Notes under the pieces: model-generated | Database searches by the model: none | Told to the model about the DNA's origin: nothing | The model's input: the letters and a program-made list of their open reading frames with translations, nothing else | NCBI RefSeq assembly: GCF_012726175.1 | Contig: NZ_JAASAD010000020.1 | Span: 1-64,000, forward strand | Reading direction: 5' to 3' | Length of the DNA: 64,000 nt | Source: Micromonospora sp. HNM0581 | Lineage (GTDB): Bacteria; Actinomycetota; Actinomycetes; Mycobacteriales; Micromonosporaceae | In this document: positions 1-8,917 of the stretch, piece by piece | Numbering within the stretch: the stretch's first letter is position 1 | Layout of the letters: the number at the start of each line of letters is the position of its first letter | Translations under genes and position numbers: made by a program

Positions 1-60
1 TATCAAGCACCCTGTTGAGTTCTCAAAAAACAACCACACACCATCAAAGCAACCCACCAA
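1..60 (-). promoter_or_regulatory. rRNA operon leader with boxA-like antiterminator (16S gene lies off the left edge)
   Basis: Read on the minus strand, the first bases give a T-rich box followed by GAGAACTCAACAGGGTG and a TTGATA-like end. This is the conserved actinobacterial leader sequence just before 16S rRNA or in rRNA spacers. The strand implies an rRNA operon transcribed leftwards out of the window. No rRNA gene is inside the window, so the call rests on the leader motif and on the promoters found just upstream. Confidence 0.55.
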
Positions 61-114
61 GGGCCACCATCCGGGGCACCACACCCGACCACAACCGCAC
101 CGGGCACTCCTACT

Positions 115-143
115 ACGTTACCTCACCATCTGCGGCGAGTCAA
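115..143 (-). promoter_or_regulatory. Predicted rrn promoter, TTGACT-N17-TAACGT
   Basis: On the minus strand a -35 box TTGACT (143 to 138) and a -10 box TAACGT (120 to 115) are separated by exactly 17 bases. Transcription would run leftwards into the rRNA leader. The near-consensus boxes fit a strong housekeeping sigma promoter. The start point would be near position 108. Confidence 0.55.
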
Positions 144-840
144 ACCAGTTTGACTGGTACGTCACGCTTCAGGTGGTTCGGCACCGGCGTCCGCGCGCAG
201 CAAGCTACCGCCTGACTCGAACTCCGGATTCGACAGGCCGGCCGCTGCGGTCACCCGCAAGCTCGCCCGGTTCCCTGCCGGTCGTGAACCTTACCCGGTT
301 GGTTACGCCCCACCAAATCCGCCCCTCGGCGGCCGATCGAGCCCCACCCGGCCGTGTCCACAGAGGATTTCGCCTCTCCTGGACCCGGAGCCTGCGCGAC
401 CCCTGGCTATCAGGACTTTCACCCTGTTTGCCCCGTTCCGCGCTGGCAGAGAGAAAGTTACGCGCCCGACGGTTTGATCGTCAAATCGACGCGGAGCGGT
501 CCCCGTCACACTCGCCCCAGGCACGCCCCGCCAGCTGCCAGACCGAGCGGCAGACCGCCCGCGGCCAGGTGTCTCAACGCGTAGCGCGTCGGTCACCCGC
601 CACCCACGAAGGCCGAACACGCCCACGACCGCGCCGATGATCAGCGACGCCATCGCGAGCAGTGCCTGCACCCTCCGGAAGCCAGTCACCGGCCAGACCC
701 CGACAACCCCGCTGAACAACGAGCGCGGGTCAGGCCCGGGCCCGACACCATCCTTGTCGTATCGGTACACACGCTGGCTCCCCCCTGGACACCGGCGCCG
801 CTTATCCTCCGACGGTCTACTCCCTGCGGAGGCCGCTTAC
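144..840. other. Intergenic region upstream of a leftward rrn operon; no convincing gene
   Basis: Apart from the promoter boxes described separately, no gene is convincing here. Open frames on both strands look like GC-rich noise. One minus-strand frame (303-770) contains a hydrophobic stretch but crosses the predicted rrn promoter. A good ribosome site (GGAGG about ten bases before ATG at 841) marks the start of the next gene. Confidence 0.5.
455..484 (-). promoter_or_regulatory. Predicted upstream rrn promoter, TTGACG-N18-TAACTT
   Basis: On the minus strand a TTGACG box (484 to 479) and a TAACTT box (460 to 455) are 18 bases apart, about 340 bases upstream of the first rrn promoter. Tandem promoters are usual for actinobacterial rRNA operons. 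Its agreement with the 115-143 promoter supports an rrn regulatory region rather than a gene here. Confidence 0.4.
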
Positions 841-3800
841 ATGCAGCGCACAAGAGATTCCCGACTACTCACCGCCCCGAGCGTGCTGGTCACCGCGACC
901 GCGCTCATCCTCTCCAGTGGCACCAGCGCCCACGCGGACCCGGTGCCCACCACGCCGTTCATCAGTGAGATCCACTACGACAACGCCAGCACGGACACCG
1001 GCGAAGCGATCGAGATCGAGGGACCGGTCGGCCTCGACCTGACCGGCTGGCGCATCGTCCTGTACAACGGCGCGAACGGTACCGCGTACAACACCAGGAC
1101 GTTGAGCGGCGCGGTGCCGGCCGCTGGTGTGGTCGTCGAGACGTACCCGACGGACGGCATCCAGAACGGCGCACCCGACGGCGTCGCGCTCGTCGCGCCC
1201 GACGGTGCCGTCGCCGAGTTCCTGACCTACGAGGGCACGTTCACCGCGGTCGGCGGGCCGGCGAACGGCCGGACCGGCGTCGACATCGGCGTGCAGGAGA
1301 CCGCATCGACCCCCGCCGGCCACTCGCTCCAAAAGGTCGACGGCGGCTGGCGGGCGGCAGCCCCGAACACCTTCGGGGCACGCAACGCAGCACCGGACCC
1401 AGACCCGGACCCGACCGGCTGCACCGTCACCGTCAACCGCACCATCGCCGAGGTGCAGGGGGCCGGAACGGCCACACCGCTCGCCGGTGACCGGGTGACC
1501 GTCGAGGGCATCGTCACCGCCGACCACCGCACCGGTGGCTACAACGGGGTGTACGTGCAGACGGCAGGCAGTGGCGCACAGCGCACGGTTGCCGCCGGCA
1601 CCGCCTCGGACGGCATCTTCGTCTACCTGACCACGAACACCGCGAACCACCCGTCAGTCGCCATCGGTGACCGGGTACGGGTCAGCGGCACGGCGAGCGA
1701 GTTCAACGGTCTCACCCAACTGACCATCGCGGCCCGGAGCGACGTGCAGGTATGCGCGCACGACGCGCCGCTGCCCGCGCCGGTCCCGGTGGAGCTGCCG
1801 CTCGACGAGGCCGCTCGCGAGTCGGTCGAGTCGATGCTCGTGGCGCCGGTCGGCGCGTACTCCGTCTCGGAGGTGTACAACACCAACCGGTACGGCGAAG
1901 TCGTGCTCGCCGCCGGCGACCAACCGGCCCGTACCCCGACCGACGTGGCCCGGCCCGGCTCGGACACCGCGCAGGCCCTGGCCGCTGACAACAAGCTGCG
2001 TCGCCTGCTGGTGGACGACGGCCGGACGACGAACCTGGCCACCGCCGGACTGCTACCACCGTACGTCTCGCCGAGTAGCCCGCTGCGGGTCGGCGACCAG
2101 GTGGAGACGTTCGGCCCCTCGGTGCTGTCGTACGGCTTCAACGAGTGGCGTCTGCAGCCGACCCGCCCCGTCGACGCGGACACCGCACCGGCCGCCCGGA
2201 CCACCTTCAAGGCCACGAACCCGCGTACCGCCGGACCCGTCGACGTGGGCGGCGACCTGCGGGTGGCCAGCTTCAACGTGCTGAACTACTTCGTCCACTT
2301 CGGCGGTGACGCCCGGGGTGCCGCCGACGAGGCTGCGTTGGCCAAGCAGGAAGCGAAGATCGTCTCGGCGATCACCGCGCTCGACGCCGACGTGGTGGCG
2401 CTGGAGGAGATCGAGAACTCGGTCCGGTTCAACGCCGAGGACCCGCAGCAGGCCCTCAAGCGCCTGGTATCCGCCCTGAACAACGAGGACGGCGCGGGCA
2501 CCTGGGACTACGTCCGCACTCCGGCTGACCTTCCCGGCGCGACCCAGCAGGACGTCATCACCACCGCGATCATCTTCAAGCCGGCGAAGGCCCAGCCGAA
2601 GGGACCGTCGCGGTCGGTGAACGACGAGACGGTGTGGTCGAACGCCCGCGAGCCGATCGCGCAGACATTCACCGCCGGCTCGGTGGACTTCATCGTGGTG
2701 GCCAACCACTTCAAGTCCAAGAGCGGTGCCGGCACCGGGGACAACGCCGACACCGGTGACGGTCAGGGCGGTTGGAACGGCGACCGGGTCCGACAGGCCG
2801 GGGCACTGGCCGCCTTCGTGGAACGGGTGAAGACCGACAGCGGCACCGACGACGTGCTGCTGCTCGGCGACTTCAACGCGTACACCCAGGAGGACCCGAT
2901 GCAGGTCCTCTACGACGAGGACTACCGCAACCTCAACGACACCGGGCGGACCAGTTACGTCTTCAACGGTGAGTCCGGTTCACTCGACCACGCCCTCGCC
3001 TCGCCGTCGCTGGCATCGCGGGTCACCGGCGTCGACGTCTGGCAGATCAACGCGGTCGAGTCGTACGCCTTCCAGTACGACGGCCCGGCCGCGTTCTTCG
3101 CGCCGGACCCGTACCGGGCGAGCGACCACAACCCGCTGGTCGTGGGCCTCGACACCGGGGCCGGTGACGGTCCGGTGACCCTCCAGTTGTTGAGCATCAA
3201 CGACTTCCACGGCCGGCTGGAGTCCCCGGCCACCGTCGGAGGTCAACCGGTCGGCGGTGCGGCTCAGGTCGCCGGTCTGGTCGACAAGTTGCGGGCGGAG
3301 AACCCGAACACCGCGTTCGTCTCCGCTGGTGACAACATCGGCGCCTCCACCTTCATCTCGGCGATCGACGACGACAACCCGACGATCGACGCGTTGAACG
3401 AGGCCGGTCTGCTGGTCTCGGCGGTGGGCAACCACGAGTTCGACAAGGGCATGGCGGACCTGACCGGCCGGGTCACCGACCGGGCCGACTTCCCGCACCT
3501 GGGTGCAAACGTGTACCGAGGTGACACGCGGGCGTTGCCCGCGTACTCGGTGCAGACCATCGGCGGTGTCCGGGTCGGCTTCATCGGTGTGGTCACCGAG
3601 CAGACCGGGGCACTGGTCAGCCCGGACGGTATCGCCGGCATCACCTTCCGCGATCCGGTGGCCGAGACGAACCTGGTCGCCGGCCAGCTCAAGGATGGCG
3701 ACCCGGCCAATGGTGAGGCCGACGTCGTGGTGCTGCTCGCGCACGAGGGCGCCGCGACCGAGAACATCGACACCCCGGAGGCGTTGGCGGACGATGCGGT

Positions 3801-5208
3801 CTTCGGCGACTTCACCCGCGCCGACGACACCGTCGACGTGATCTTCAGCGGGCACACCCACCAGCCGTATGCCTTCGAGGTGCCGGTTCCCGGCACCGAC
3901 AGGCTGCGGCCGATCGTGCAGGCCGAGGACTACGGTAAGCGCCTGGGCAGGGTCACGCTGACCTTCGATCCGGCGGCGGGCGTCATCACCTCCGTCGACG
4001 CGTCCCTGGTGGACGTTGTCGGCGCGCCGCAGGACCCGGCGGTGGCGGAGATCGTGGCCACGGCGAAGGTACGGGCGCAGGAGCTGGGCCAGCGCGAGCT
4101 CGGGCAGATCACCGCCGACATCCGGCGGGCCTACACCGACGGCAACGAGGATCGGGGCAAGGAGTCGGCGCTCGGTAACCTCGTCGCCGACGTGCAGCTC
4201 GCGGGTACCAGTGACGCCGGCCGGGGCGGGGCGCAGATCGCGTTCATGAACCCGGGCGGGCTGCGGTCCGATCTGGTGTACGCGCCCGACGGCACGGTCA
4301 CCTACGCCGAGGCCTTCGCCGTGCAGCCGTTCGCGAACGACGTGGTCACCCGGACGTACACGGGTGCCCAGATCAAGCAGGTGCTCGAGGAGCAGTGGCA
4401 GCCGGCGGGCGCGTCGCGTCCGGTCTTGTGGCTGGGGGTGTCGAAGGGCTTCTACTACACCTACGATCCGCAGGCCGCACAGGGTTCCCGGATCACCTCG
4501 ATGAAGCTGGACGGCAGGCCGATCGACCCGGCAGGTAGCTACCGGGTTACGGTCAACTCGTTCCTCGCGGCGGGTGGCGACAACTTCACCACTCTCGCCA
4601 AGGGCACCGACACGGTGACCACCGGGGACAACGACCTCACCATGTTGGTCAGCTACTTTTCGGCGAACTCACCGATCACGGCGGACACCACGCCGCGATC
4701 GGCTGTCGGTCAGGGCGGGCCGGAGTGCACCACGACGATCACCGGTAAGCGCACCAAGCCGCTGCTGGTGACGACGGGTCTGACCTGTCTGGAGAACGCC
4801 ACGGTCGCCGGCCCGGTGTCGGTCGCCCCCGGCGCATCGCTTCGGGTCGACGGCGGCACCATCAACGGCCCGGTGTCCGCGCTCCGACCGGTGCTGTTCG
4901 AGTTCTCGGGCACCGAGATCTCCGGCCCGGTCACGGTGGCCGGTGCCACCGGTGAGTTGAAGATCAGCGGTGGCCGGGTCAACGGCCCGGTGTCGCTCAT
5001 CGCCAACCAGGGTGGGGTACGGGTCGACCAGGTCACCGTCAGTGGCCCGATGACCGTGATCGGCAACGTCGGCGGCCAGCCGGTGGTCGTCGCGGCGAAC
5101 ACCGTCAGCGGCCCGCTGGCCTGCGTCGGGAACAACCCGGCTCCGGTGAACGAGGGTCGGGCGAACACGGTACGGGGTCCGTCGGTGGGTCAGTGCGCCC
5201 GCCTGTGA
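841..5208 (+). CDS. Secreted ExeM/NucH-type nuclease fused to a 5'-nucleotidase
   Basis: This 1455-residue protein is probably exported. The first ~32 residues form a Sec signal peptide ending near SAHA. A lamin-tail-like domain (from residue ~41) and an OB-like nuclease region follow. An endonuclease/exonuclease/phosphatase domain runs from ~476 (RVASFNVLNYF) through LLLGDFNAY (~676) to SDHNPLV (~761). From ~782 (SINDFHG) a UshA-type metallophosphatase begins, with GNHEFDKG and GHTH motifs, then its 5'-nucleotidase C-terminal domain. The last ~165 residues repeat a short NGPVS/SGPVT unit, suggesting a small beta-solenoid. The likely role is degrading extracellular DNA and dephosphorylating the nucleotides for phosphate or nucleoside uptake. 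ATG 841 has a GGAGG site and starts directly at the signal peptide. A longer in-frame opening upstream is not needed. Confidence 0.9.
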   Translation: MQRTRDSRLLTAPSVLVTATALILSSGTSAHADPVPTTPFISEIHYDNASTDTGEAIEIEGPVGLDLTGWRIVLYNGANGTAYNTRTLSGAVPAAGVVVETYPTDGIQNGAPDGVALVAPDGAVAEFLTYEGTFTAVGGPANGRTGVDIGVQETASTPAGHSLQKVDGGWRAAAPNTFGARNAAPDPDPDPTGCTVTVNRTIAEVQGAGTATPLAGDRVTVEGIVTADHRTGGYNGVYVQTAGSGAQRTVAAGTASDGIFVYLTTNTANHPSVAIGDRVRVSGTASEFNGLTQLTIAARSDVQVCAHDAPLPAPVPVELPLDEAARESVESMLVAPVGAYSVSEVYNTNRYGEVVLAAGDQPARTPTDVARPGSDTAQALAADNKLRRLLVDDGRTTNLATAGLLPPYVSPSSPLRVGDQVETFGPSVLSYGFNEWRLQPTRPVDADTAPAARTTFKATNPRTAGPVDVGGDLRVASFNVLNYFVHFGGDARGAADEAALAKQEAKIVSAITALDADVVALEEIENSVRFNAEDPQQALKRLVSALNNEDGAGTWDYVRTPADLPGATQQDVITTAIIFKPAKAQPKGPSRSVNDETVWSNAREPIAQTFTAGSVDFIVVANHFKSKSGAGTGDNADTGDGQGGWNGDRVRQAGALAAFVERVKTDSGTDDVLLLGDFNAYTQEDPMQVLYDEDYRNLNDTGRTSYVFNGESGSLDHALASPSLASRVTGVDVWQINAVESYAFQYDGPAAFFAPDPYRASDHNPLVVGLDTGAGDGPVTLQLLSINDFHGRLESPATVGGQPVGGAAQVAGLVDKLRAENPNTAFVSAGDNIGASTFISAIDDDNPTIDALNEAGLLVSAVGNHEFDKGMADLTGRVTDRADFPHLGANVYRGDTRALPAYSVQTIGGVRVGFIGVVTEQTGALVSPDGIAGITFRDPVAETNLVAGQLKDGDPANGEADVVVLLAHEGAATENIDTPEALADDAVFGDFTRADDTVDVIFSGHTHQPYAFEVPVPGTDRLRPIVQAEDYGKRLGRVTLTFDPAAGVITSVDASLVDVVGAPQDPAVAEIVATAKVRAQELGQRELGQITADIRRAYTDGNEDRGKESALGNLVADVQLAGTSDAGRGGAQIAFMNPGGLRSDLVYAPDGTVTYAEAFAVQPFANDVVTRTYTGAQIKQVLEEQWQPAGASRPVLWLGVSKGFYYTYDPQAAQGSRITSMKLDGRPIDPAGSYRVTVNSFLAAGGDNFTTLAKGTDTVTTGDNDLTMLVSYFSANSPITADTTPRSAVGQGGPECTTTITGKRTKPLLVTTGLTCLENATVAGPVSVAPGASLRVDGGTINGPVSALRPVLFEFSGTEISGPVTVAGATGELKISGGRVNGPVSLIANQGGVRVDQVTVSGPMTVIGNVGGQPVVVAANTVSGPLACVGNNPAPVNEGRANTVRGPSVGQCARL

Positions 5209-5223
5209 CCGGTAGGTGAAAGC

Positions 5224-5261
5224 GCCGGTCCGCGGTCGGAGCAGTCCGGCCGCGGACCGGC
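5224..5261 (+). terminator. Hairpin terminator after the nuclease gene
   Basis: A perfect 12-bp inverted repeat (GCCGGTCCGCGG at 5224-5235 with its complement at 5250-5261) starts 15 bases after the stop codon. Inner bases extend it partly. There is no T-run, as is common for GC-rich actinobacterial terminators. Confidence 0.6.
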
Positions 5262-5298
5262 CATCGGTTGGCGGATGACCCACCCGACTGAGCCGAAG

Positions 5299-5314
5299 AT
5301 ACCCCCCGGGGTAT
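5299..5314. promoter_or_regulatory. CsoR/CstR-type operator palindrome
   Basis: ATACCCC and GGGGTAT arms separated by CC form the palindrome typical of CsoR-family repressors (copper-sensing CsoR or persulfide-sensing CstR). It lies about 90 bases before a persulfide dioxygenase-rhodanese gene, a classic CstR target. The overlapping TATACTAG could be the -10 box. The repressor gene is not in this window. Confidence 0.7.
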
Positions 5315-5404
5315 ACTAGGGATCGGCCGACCGATCGAGACGGCATCACCGCCCCCTCGGCCGGGTACGCCACCCGTTCGCGACGACCTATCGAGGAGCT
5401 GGAC

Positions 5405-6805
5405 ATGACGGTGCAGGTGTCGGTCATCACGACGTCGTCCCTCGGCGACCGCAGCTACCTGGCCACCGACGGCCGGATCGCGGTCGTGGTGGACCCGCAG
5501 CGGGACATCGACCGGGTACTGCACCTCGCCGGTGCGGCCAGCGCACGGATCAGTCACGTGGTCGAGACGCACCTGCACAACGACTACGTCTCCGGCGGGC
5601 TGGACCTGGTCCGACTGACCGGGGCCAATTACCTGGTGGCCGCCGCCGACGAGGCCGGTTTCGACCGGGTCCCGGTCGGTGACGGGGACATCGTCGAGGT
5701 GTCGGCGGCGATGCGGCTCCGGGCCGTGGCCACCCCGGGTCACACCTTCCACCACCTGTCGTACGTGCTGGACGAGGCTACCGAGACCGGCTGGACGCCG
5801 GTCGGGGTCTTCACCGGAGGTTCACTGCTGTTCGGCACCACCGGACGCACCGACCTGCTCGGCGCCGGACACGCACACGAGTTGGCTGAGCGTCAGCACA
5901 CGTCAGCGAAGCGGCTCGCCGACCTGCTTCCCGACGGGGCACAGGTGTGGCCCACCCACGGCTTCGGCAGCTTCTGCTCGGCCAGCCAGGCCGACGCCCC
6001 GGAATCGACGATCGGCCGGGAAAAGCAGGTCAACCCGGTGTTCCGGCTGGCTTCGACCGAGTTCGTCACCGAGACCCTGGCTGGTCTGGACGCCTACCCG
6101 GCGTACTACGCGCACATGGGGGAGGCGAACACCACAGGCCCGGCACCGGTCGACCTCACCCCGGTGGCACGGGCCGACGCCGCGCAGCTGCGGGAGCGCA
6201 TCGCCGCCGGGGAGTGGGTGGTCGACCTGCGAAACCGCAAGGCGTACGCGGCCTCCCACCTGGCCGGCACGGTCAGCCTCGGCCTCGACGGACCGATGGC
6301 GACCTGGCTCGGCTGGCTGATCGACTGGGGCACACCGGTCACGCTGCTGGCCGAGACGCCGGAGCAGGTTGCCGACGCGCAACGCGAGCTGGTCCGGATC
6401 GGTATCGACCGGCCCGCCGCCCAGGCGACAGGCACGCCCGGGCAGTGGGCCGACGGGCCGACCGGGCTACGGGAGCTTCCGGTCACTGACTTCCCGGCGC
6501 TGGCCAGCGCTCAGACGGGAGAACCACCGGCCGGGCTGCCCACCCCGCAGGTCGTCCTCGACGTACGGCTGGGCAACGAGTGGCGGGACGGTCACATCGA
6601 CGGTGCTGTGCACGTACCACTGCCCGAGCTCCCCCGCCGGATGGCCGACATCCCGGTCGGCACCGTCTGGGTGCACTGCGGGTCCGGCTACCGGGCCGCC
6701 TTCGCCGCCTCCCTGCTGGCGAACGCCGGCCGCGACGTGGTGCTCGTCAACGACCTCTTCGGCAACGCCGAGCCGGCGGGCATACGACTGGACCGTCGCG
6801 CCTGA
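5405..6805 (+). CDS. Persulfide dioxygenase (MBL fold)-rhodanese fusion
   Basis: This 466-residue cytoplasmic protein has an N-terminal metallo-beta-lactamase fold with THLHNDYVSG and TPGHTFHHLSY metal motifs, as in ETHE1/CstB persulfide dioxygenases. Two rhodanese-like modules follow. The first (from ~270) lacks a catalytic Cys. The last has HCGSGYRAA, an intact Cys loop. Expected role: oxidation of glutathione-, mycothiol- or protein-bound persulfides to sulfite plus sulfur transfer, protecting against sulfide and persulfide stress. The CstR-like operator immediately upstream supports this. ATG 5405 follows a GAGGAGC ribosome site. It converges with the ArsR gene one base beyond its stop. 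Confidence 0.88.
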   Translation: MTVQVSVITTSSLGDRSYLATDGRIAVVVDPQRDIDRVLHLAGAASARISHVVETHLHNDYVSGGLDLVRLTGANYLVAAADEAGFDRVPVGDGDIVEVSAAMRLRAVATPGHTFHHLSYVLDEATETGWTPVGVFTGGSLLFGTTGRTDLLGAGHAHELAERQHTSAKRLADLLPDGAQVWPTHGFGSFCSASQADAPESTIGREKQVNPVFRLASTEFVTETLAGLDAYPAYYAHMGEANTTGPAPVDLTPVARADAAQLRERIAAGEWVVDLRNRKAYAASHLAGTVSLGLDGPMATWLGWLIDWGTPVTLLAETPEQVADAQRELVRIGIDRPAAQATGTPGQWADGPTGLRELPVTDFPALASAQTGEPPAGLPTPQVVLDVRLGNEWRDGHIDGAVHVPLPELPRRMADIPVGTVWVHCGSGYRAAFAASLLANAGRDVVLVNDLFGNAEPAGIRLDRRA

Positions 6806-6806
6806 C

Positions 6807-7184
6807 CTAGCTTTTCGTCGGGCGTGTCCCTTCGACGGACAGCAGGGCGGCGAGTTGCCGCAGGACCGGCAGCCGGGCTCGGTAGTAGACCCAGGTGCCC
6901 CGTCGTTCGGAGTCGACCAGACCCGCTTCCCGCAACGTCCGCAGGTGGTGCGAGATCGTCGGGCCGGTCAGGTCGAAGGCCGGGGTCAGGTCACAGACAC
7001 ACACCTCACCGCCCTCGGCCGAGGCGATCATCGACATCAGTTGCAGCCGGACGGGATCGCCGAGGGCTTTGAACGCGGGCGCCAACAGGATGGCGGTCTC
7101 GCCGGGGACCCGCTGCTGCGCCAACGGTGGGCAGCACGGGACGGCGGCGAGATCGAGGGGAGGTGACACCACCTGCTCCGACAT
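6807..7184 (-). CDS. ArsR-family metal(loid)-sensing repressor
   Basis: This is a 125-residue winged-helix regulator. The core GDPVRLQLMSMI ... TISHHLRTLREAGLV is the ArsR helix-turn-helix. A CVCDLT motif near residue 62 is the arsenic-binding Cys pair of ArsR proteins, and an N-terminal PCCPPL adds further thiols. It is divergent from the flavoprotein gene across a 137-base gap, so it probably represses that gene and itself until arsenite or a related metal binds. No arsenite pump or arsenate reductase is visible nearby. Confidence 0.88.
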   Translation of the reverse strand: MSEQVVSPPLDLAAVPCCPPLAQQRVPGETAILLAPAFKALGDPVRLQLMSMIASAEGGEVCVCDLTPAFDLTGPTISHHLRTLREAGLVDSERRGTWVYYRARLPVLRQLAALLSVEGTRPTKS

Positions 7185-7321
7185 GACCCTAGGTTGACAT
7201 CGATCTAATCACCGTGCAACTCTCTGATTCGAAGATAATCGAGACAGCGTGACGGTGGCGCACCGCCCAAGACGGTCGGCCCGCCTCGCTGTTCGACAAC
7301 CGTCGACAAGAGGAGCTTCTG
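7185..7321. promoter_or_regulatory. Divergent promoter/operator region between arsR and the flavoprotein gene
   Basis: The gap is AT-richer than its surroundings and holds small palindromes: ATCGAT near 7200, and GATT-N7-AATC at 7226-7240. These fit the dyad sites ArsR proteins use. A TTGACA-like box lies at 7195-7200. The exact promoters are not resolved by eye. Confidence 0.35.
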
Positions 7322-8731
7322 GTGAGTGACCTGGACCACCTGCCCGTCGCCGTCATCGGCGCGGGGCCGATCGGCCTCGCCGCCGCCGCACACCTGCACG
7401 AGCGGGCGCTCCCGTTCACCGTCCTCGAGGCGGGCGCCGCCGCCGGCGCCACCGTCCGCCAGTGGGGCCACGTTCGCGTCTTCTCACCCTGGCGGTACAA
7501 CATCGATCCGGCCGCCCGTCGGCTGCTCGACGAGGCCGGCTGGGTGGCACCCGACCCAGACGCCCTGCCGACCGGTGCGGACCTCGTCGAGACCTACCTT
7601 CAGCCCCTGGCGGACCTGCCACAACTCAAGCCGCAGCTCAGCTACAACGCACGGGTCACGGCCATCAGCCGGCTCGGCTACGACCGGCTGCGTACCACCG
7701 GTCGGCAGGCCGCTCCGTTCCTGCTCCGGCTGACCGACGGCCGGGAGATCACCGCCCGGGCCGTCGTCGACGCCTCCGGCACCTGGGACACCCCGAACGT
7801 GCTCGGCGCCTCCGGTCTGCCCGCACATGGCGAGACCGAAGCCGCCGCCCACCTGGAGCACGCACTGCCGGACGTGCTCGGCACCGACCGGGCCCGCTTC
7901 GCCGGCCGGCACACCCTGGTCGTCGGCGCCGGACACTCCGCCGCCAACACCCTGCTCTCGCTCGCCGAACTCGCTGCCACCGCACCCGACACCGAGGTGA
8001 CGTGGGCCATCCGGTCGCAGTCACCGACGCGCACCTACGGCGGCGGTGACGCCGACGCGCTACCCGCTCGCGGCGCACTCGGCTCCCGGCTGCGGGCACA
8101 CGTCGACGCCGGCCGCATCCGGCTGCTGACCGGATTCTCCGTACACGCGATCGCCCCCGCCGACGGTCGGGTAGCCGTGGTCGTCCGACGCGGCGACGGC
8201 ACCCAGGACGGCGTCACCGTGGACCGCATCGTCGCCGCCACCGGTTACCGGCCCGACCACACCATCACCGCCGAGCTACGCCTGGACCTTGATCCGATCA
8301 TGGGTGCCAGCCGTGCCCTCGCCCCGCTCATCGACCCCAACGAACACTCCTGCGGCACCGTCCCACCCCACGGCGTCGACGAACTCGCCCACCCGGAACC
8401 GGGCTACTACGCCGTCGGAATGAAAAGCTACGGCCGCGCACCCACCTTCCTCATGGCCACCGGCTACGAACAGGCCCGTTCCGTGGTCGCCGCCATCGCC
8501 GGTGACTGGCAGGCCGCCCGGGACGTACGGCTCGAACTGCCCGAAACCGGTGTCTGTAGCAGTGACCCCGCCGATTCGGTGGCAGGTGACGACTGCTGCG
8601 GCCCGACTTCCCCGCCGACGGGCAGGGGCCTGGCCACCGGCCTCGGCGGCGGTCTGCTCACCGCACCGCTGAACCTGGTCGACACCGACGAGCCGGCAAC
8701 CACCCGGCAGGACGACTGCTGCGGCAGCTGA
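7322..8731 (+). CDS. FAD/NAD(P)-binding flavoprotein of the ArsR neighbourhood, with Cys-Cys tails
   Basis: This 469-residue flavoprotein has an N-terminal FAD Rossmann motif (VIGAGPIGLAAAAHL) and a second nucleotide-binding motif (LVVGAGHSAANTLL, ~residue 200). It ends the FAD domain with IVAATGYRPD. This resembles ArsO-like flavin monooxygenases found beside arsR in actinobacteria. The last ~50 residues contain two separated CCG motifs (DDCCGPTS and DDCCGS), suggesting thiol metal(loid) binding or reductive relay. GTG 7322 follows a strong AGAGGAG site. Substrate is not visible from sequence; arsenic or organoarsenical chemistry is inferred from the neighbour. Confidence 0.75.
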   Translation: MSDLDHLPVAVIGAGPIGLAAAAHLHERALPFTVLEAGAAAGATVRQWGHVRVFSPWRYNIDPAARRLLDEAGWVAPDPDALPTGADLVETYLQPLADLPQLKPQLSYNARVTAISRLGYDRLRTTGRQAAPFLLRLTDGREITARAVVDASGTWDTPNVLGASGLPAHGETEAAAHLEHALPDVLGTDRARFAGRHTLVVGAGHSAANTLLSLAELAATAPDTEVTWAIRSQSPTRTYGGGDADALPARGALGSRLRAHVDAGRIRLLTGFSVHAIAPADGRVAVVVRRGDGTQDGVTVDRIVAATGYRPDHTITAELRLDLDPIMGASRALAPLIDPNEHSCGTVPPHGVDELAHPEPGYYAVGMKSYGRAPTFLMATGYEQARSVVAAIAGDWQAARDVRLELPETGVCSSDPADSVAGDDCCGPTSPPTGRGLATGLGGGLLTAPLNLVDTDEPATTRQDDCCGS

Positions 8732-8917
8732 CGCCAGCCGAGAAAGAAGAGTCGATCTGTGAGGCCACCGGCATCCGGCAGGCGATGAGCAAAGTCGGCA
8801 GCTCGGCCGACAACGTCCTCGCCGGGTCGTTCATAACGGCGATCGACACGATTTCGGTTGCCGGTGCCACGCCCCGCGCTCGTCCCCATCCCACCAAGGT
8901 CTGACGGTTCAACCGGG

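Noticed and set aside
303..770. Minus-strand open frame with one hydrophobic stretch
   Set aside because: It crosses a predicted rrn promoter, has no clear ribosome site and no recognisable family; kept as intergenic.
637..840. Longer N-terminus for the nuclease gene
   Set aside because: The extension would bury the signal peptide; ATG 841 has GGAGG upstream and begins directly with the signal sequence.
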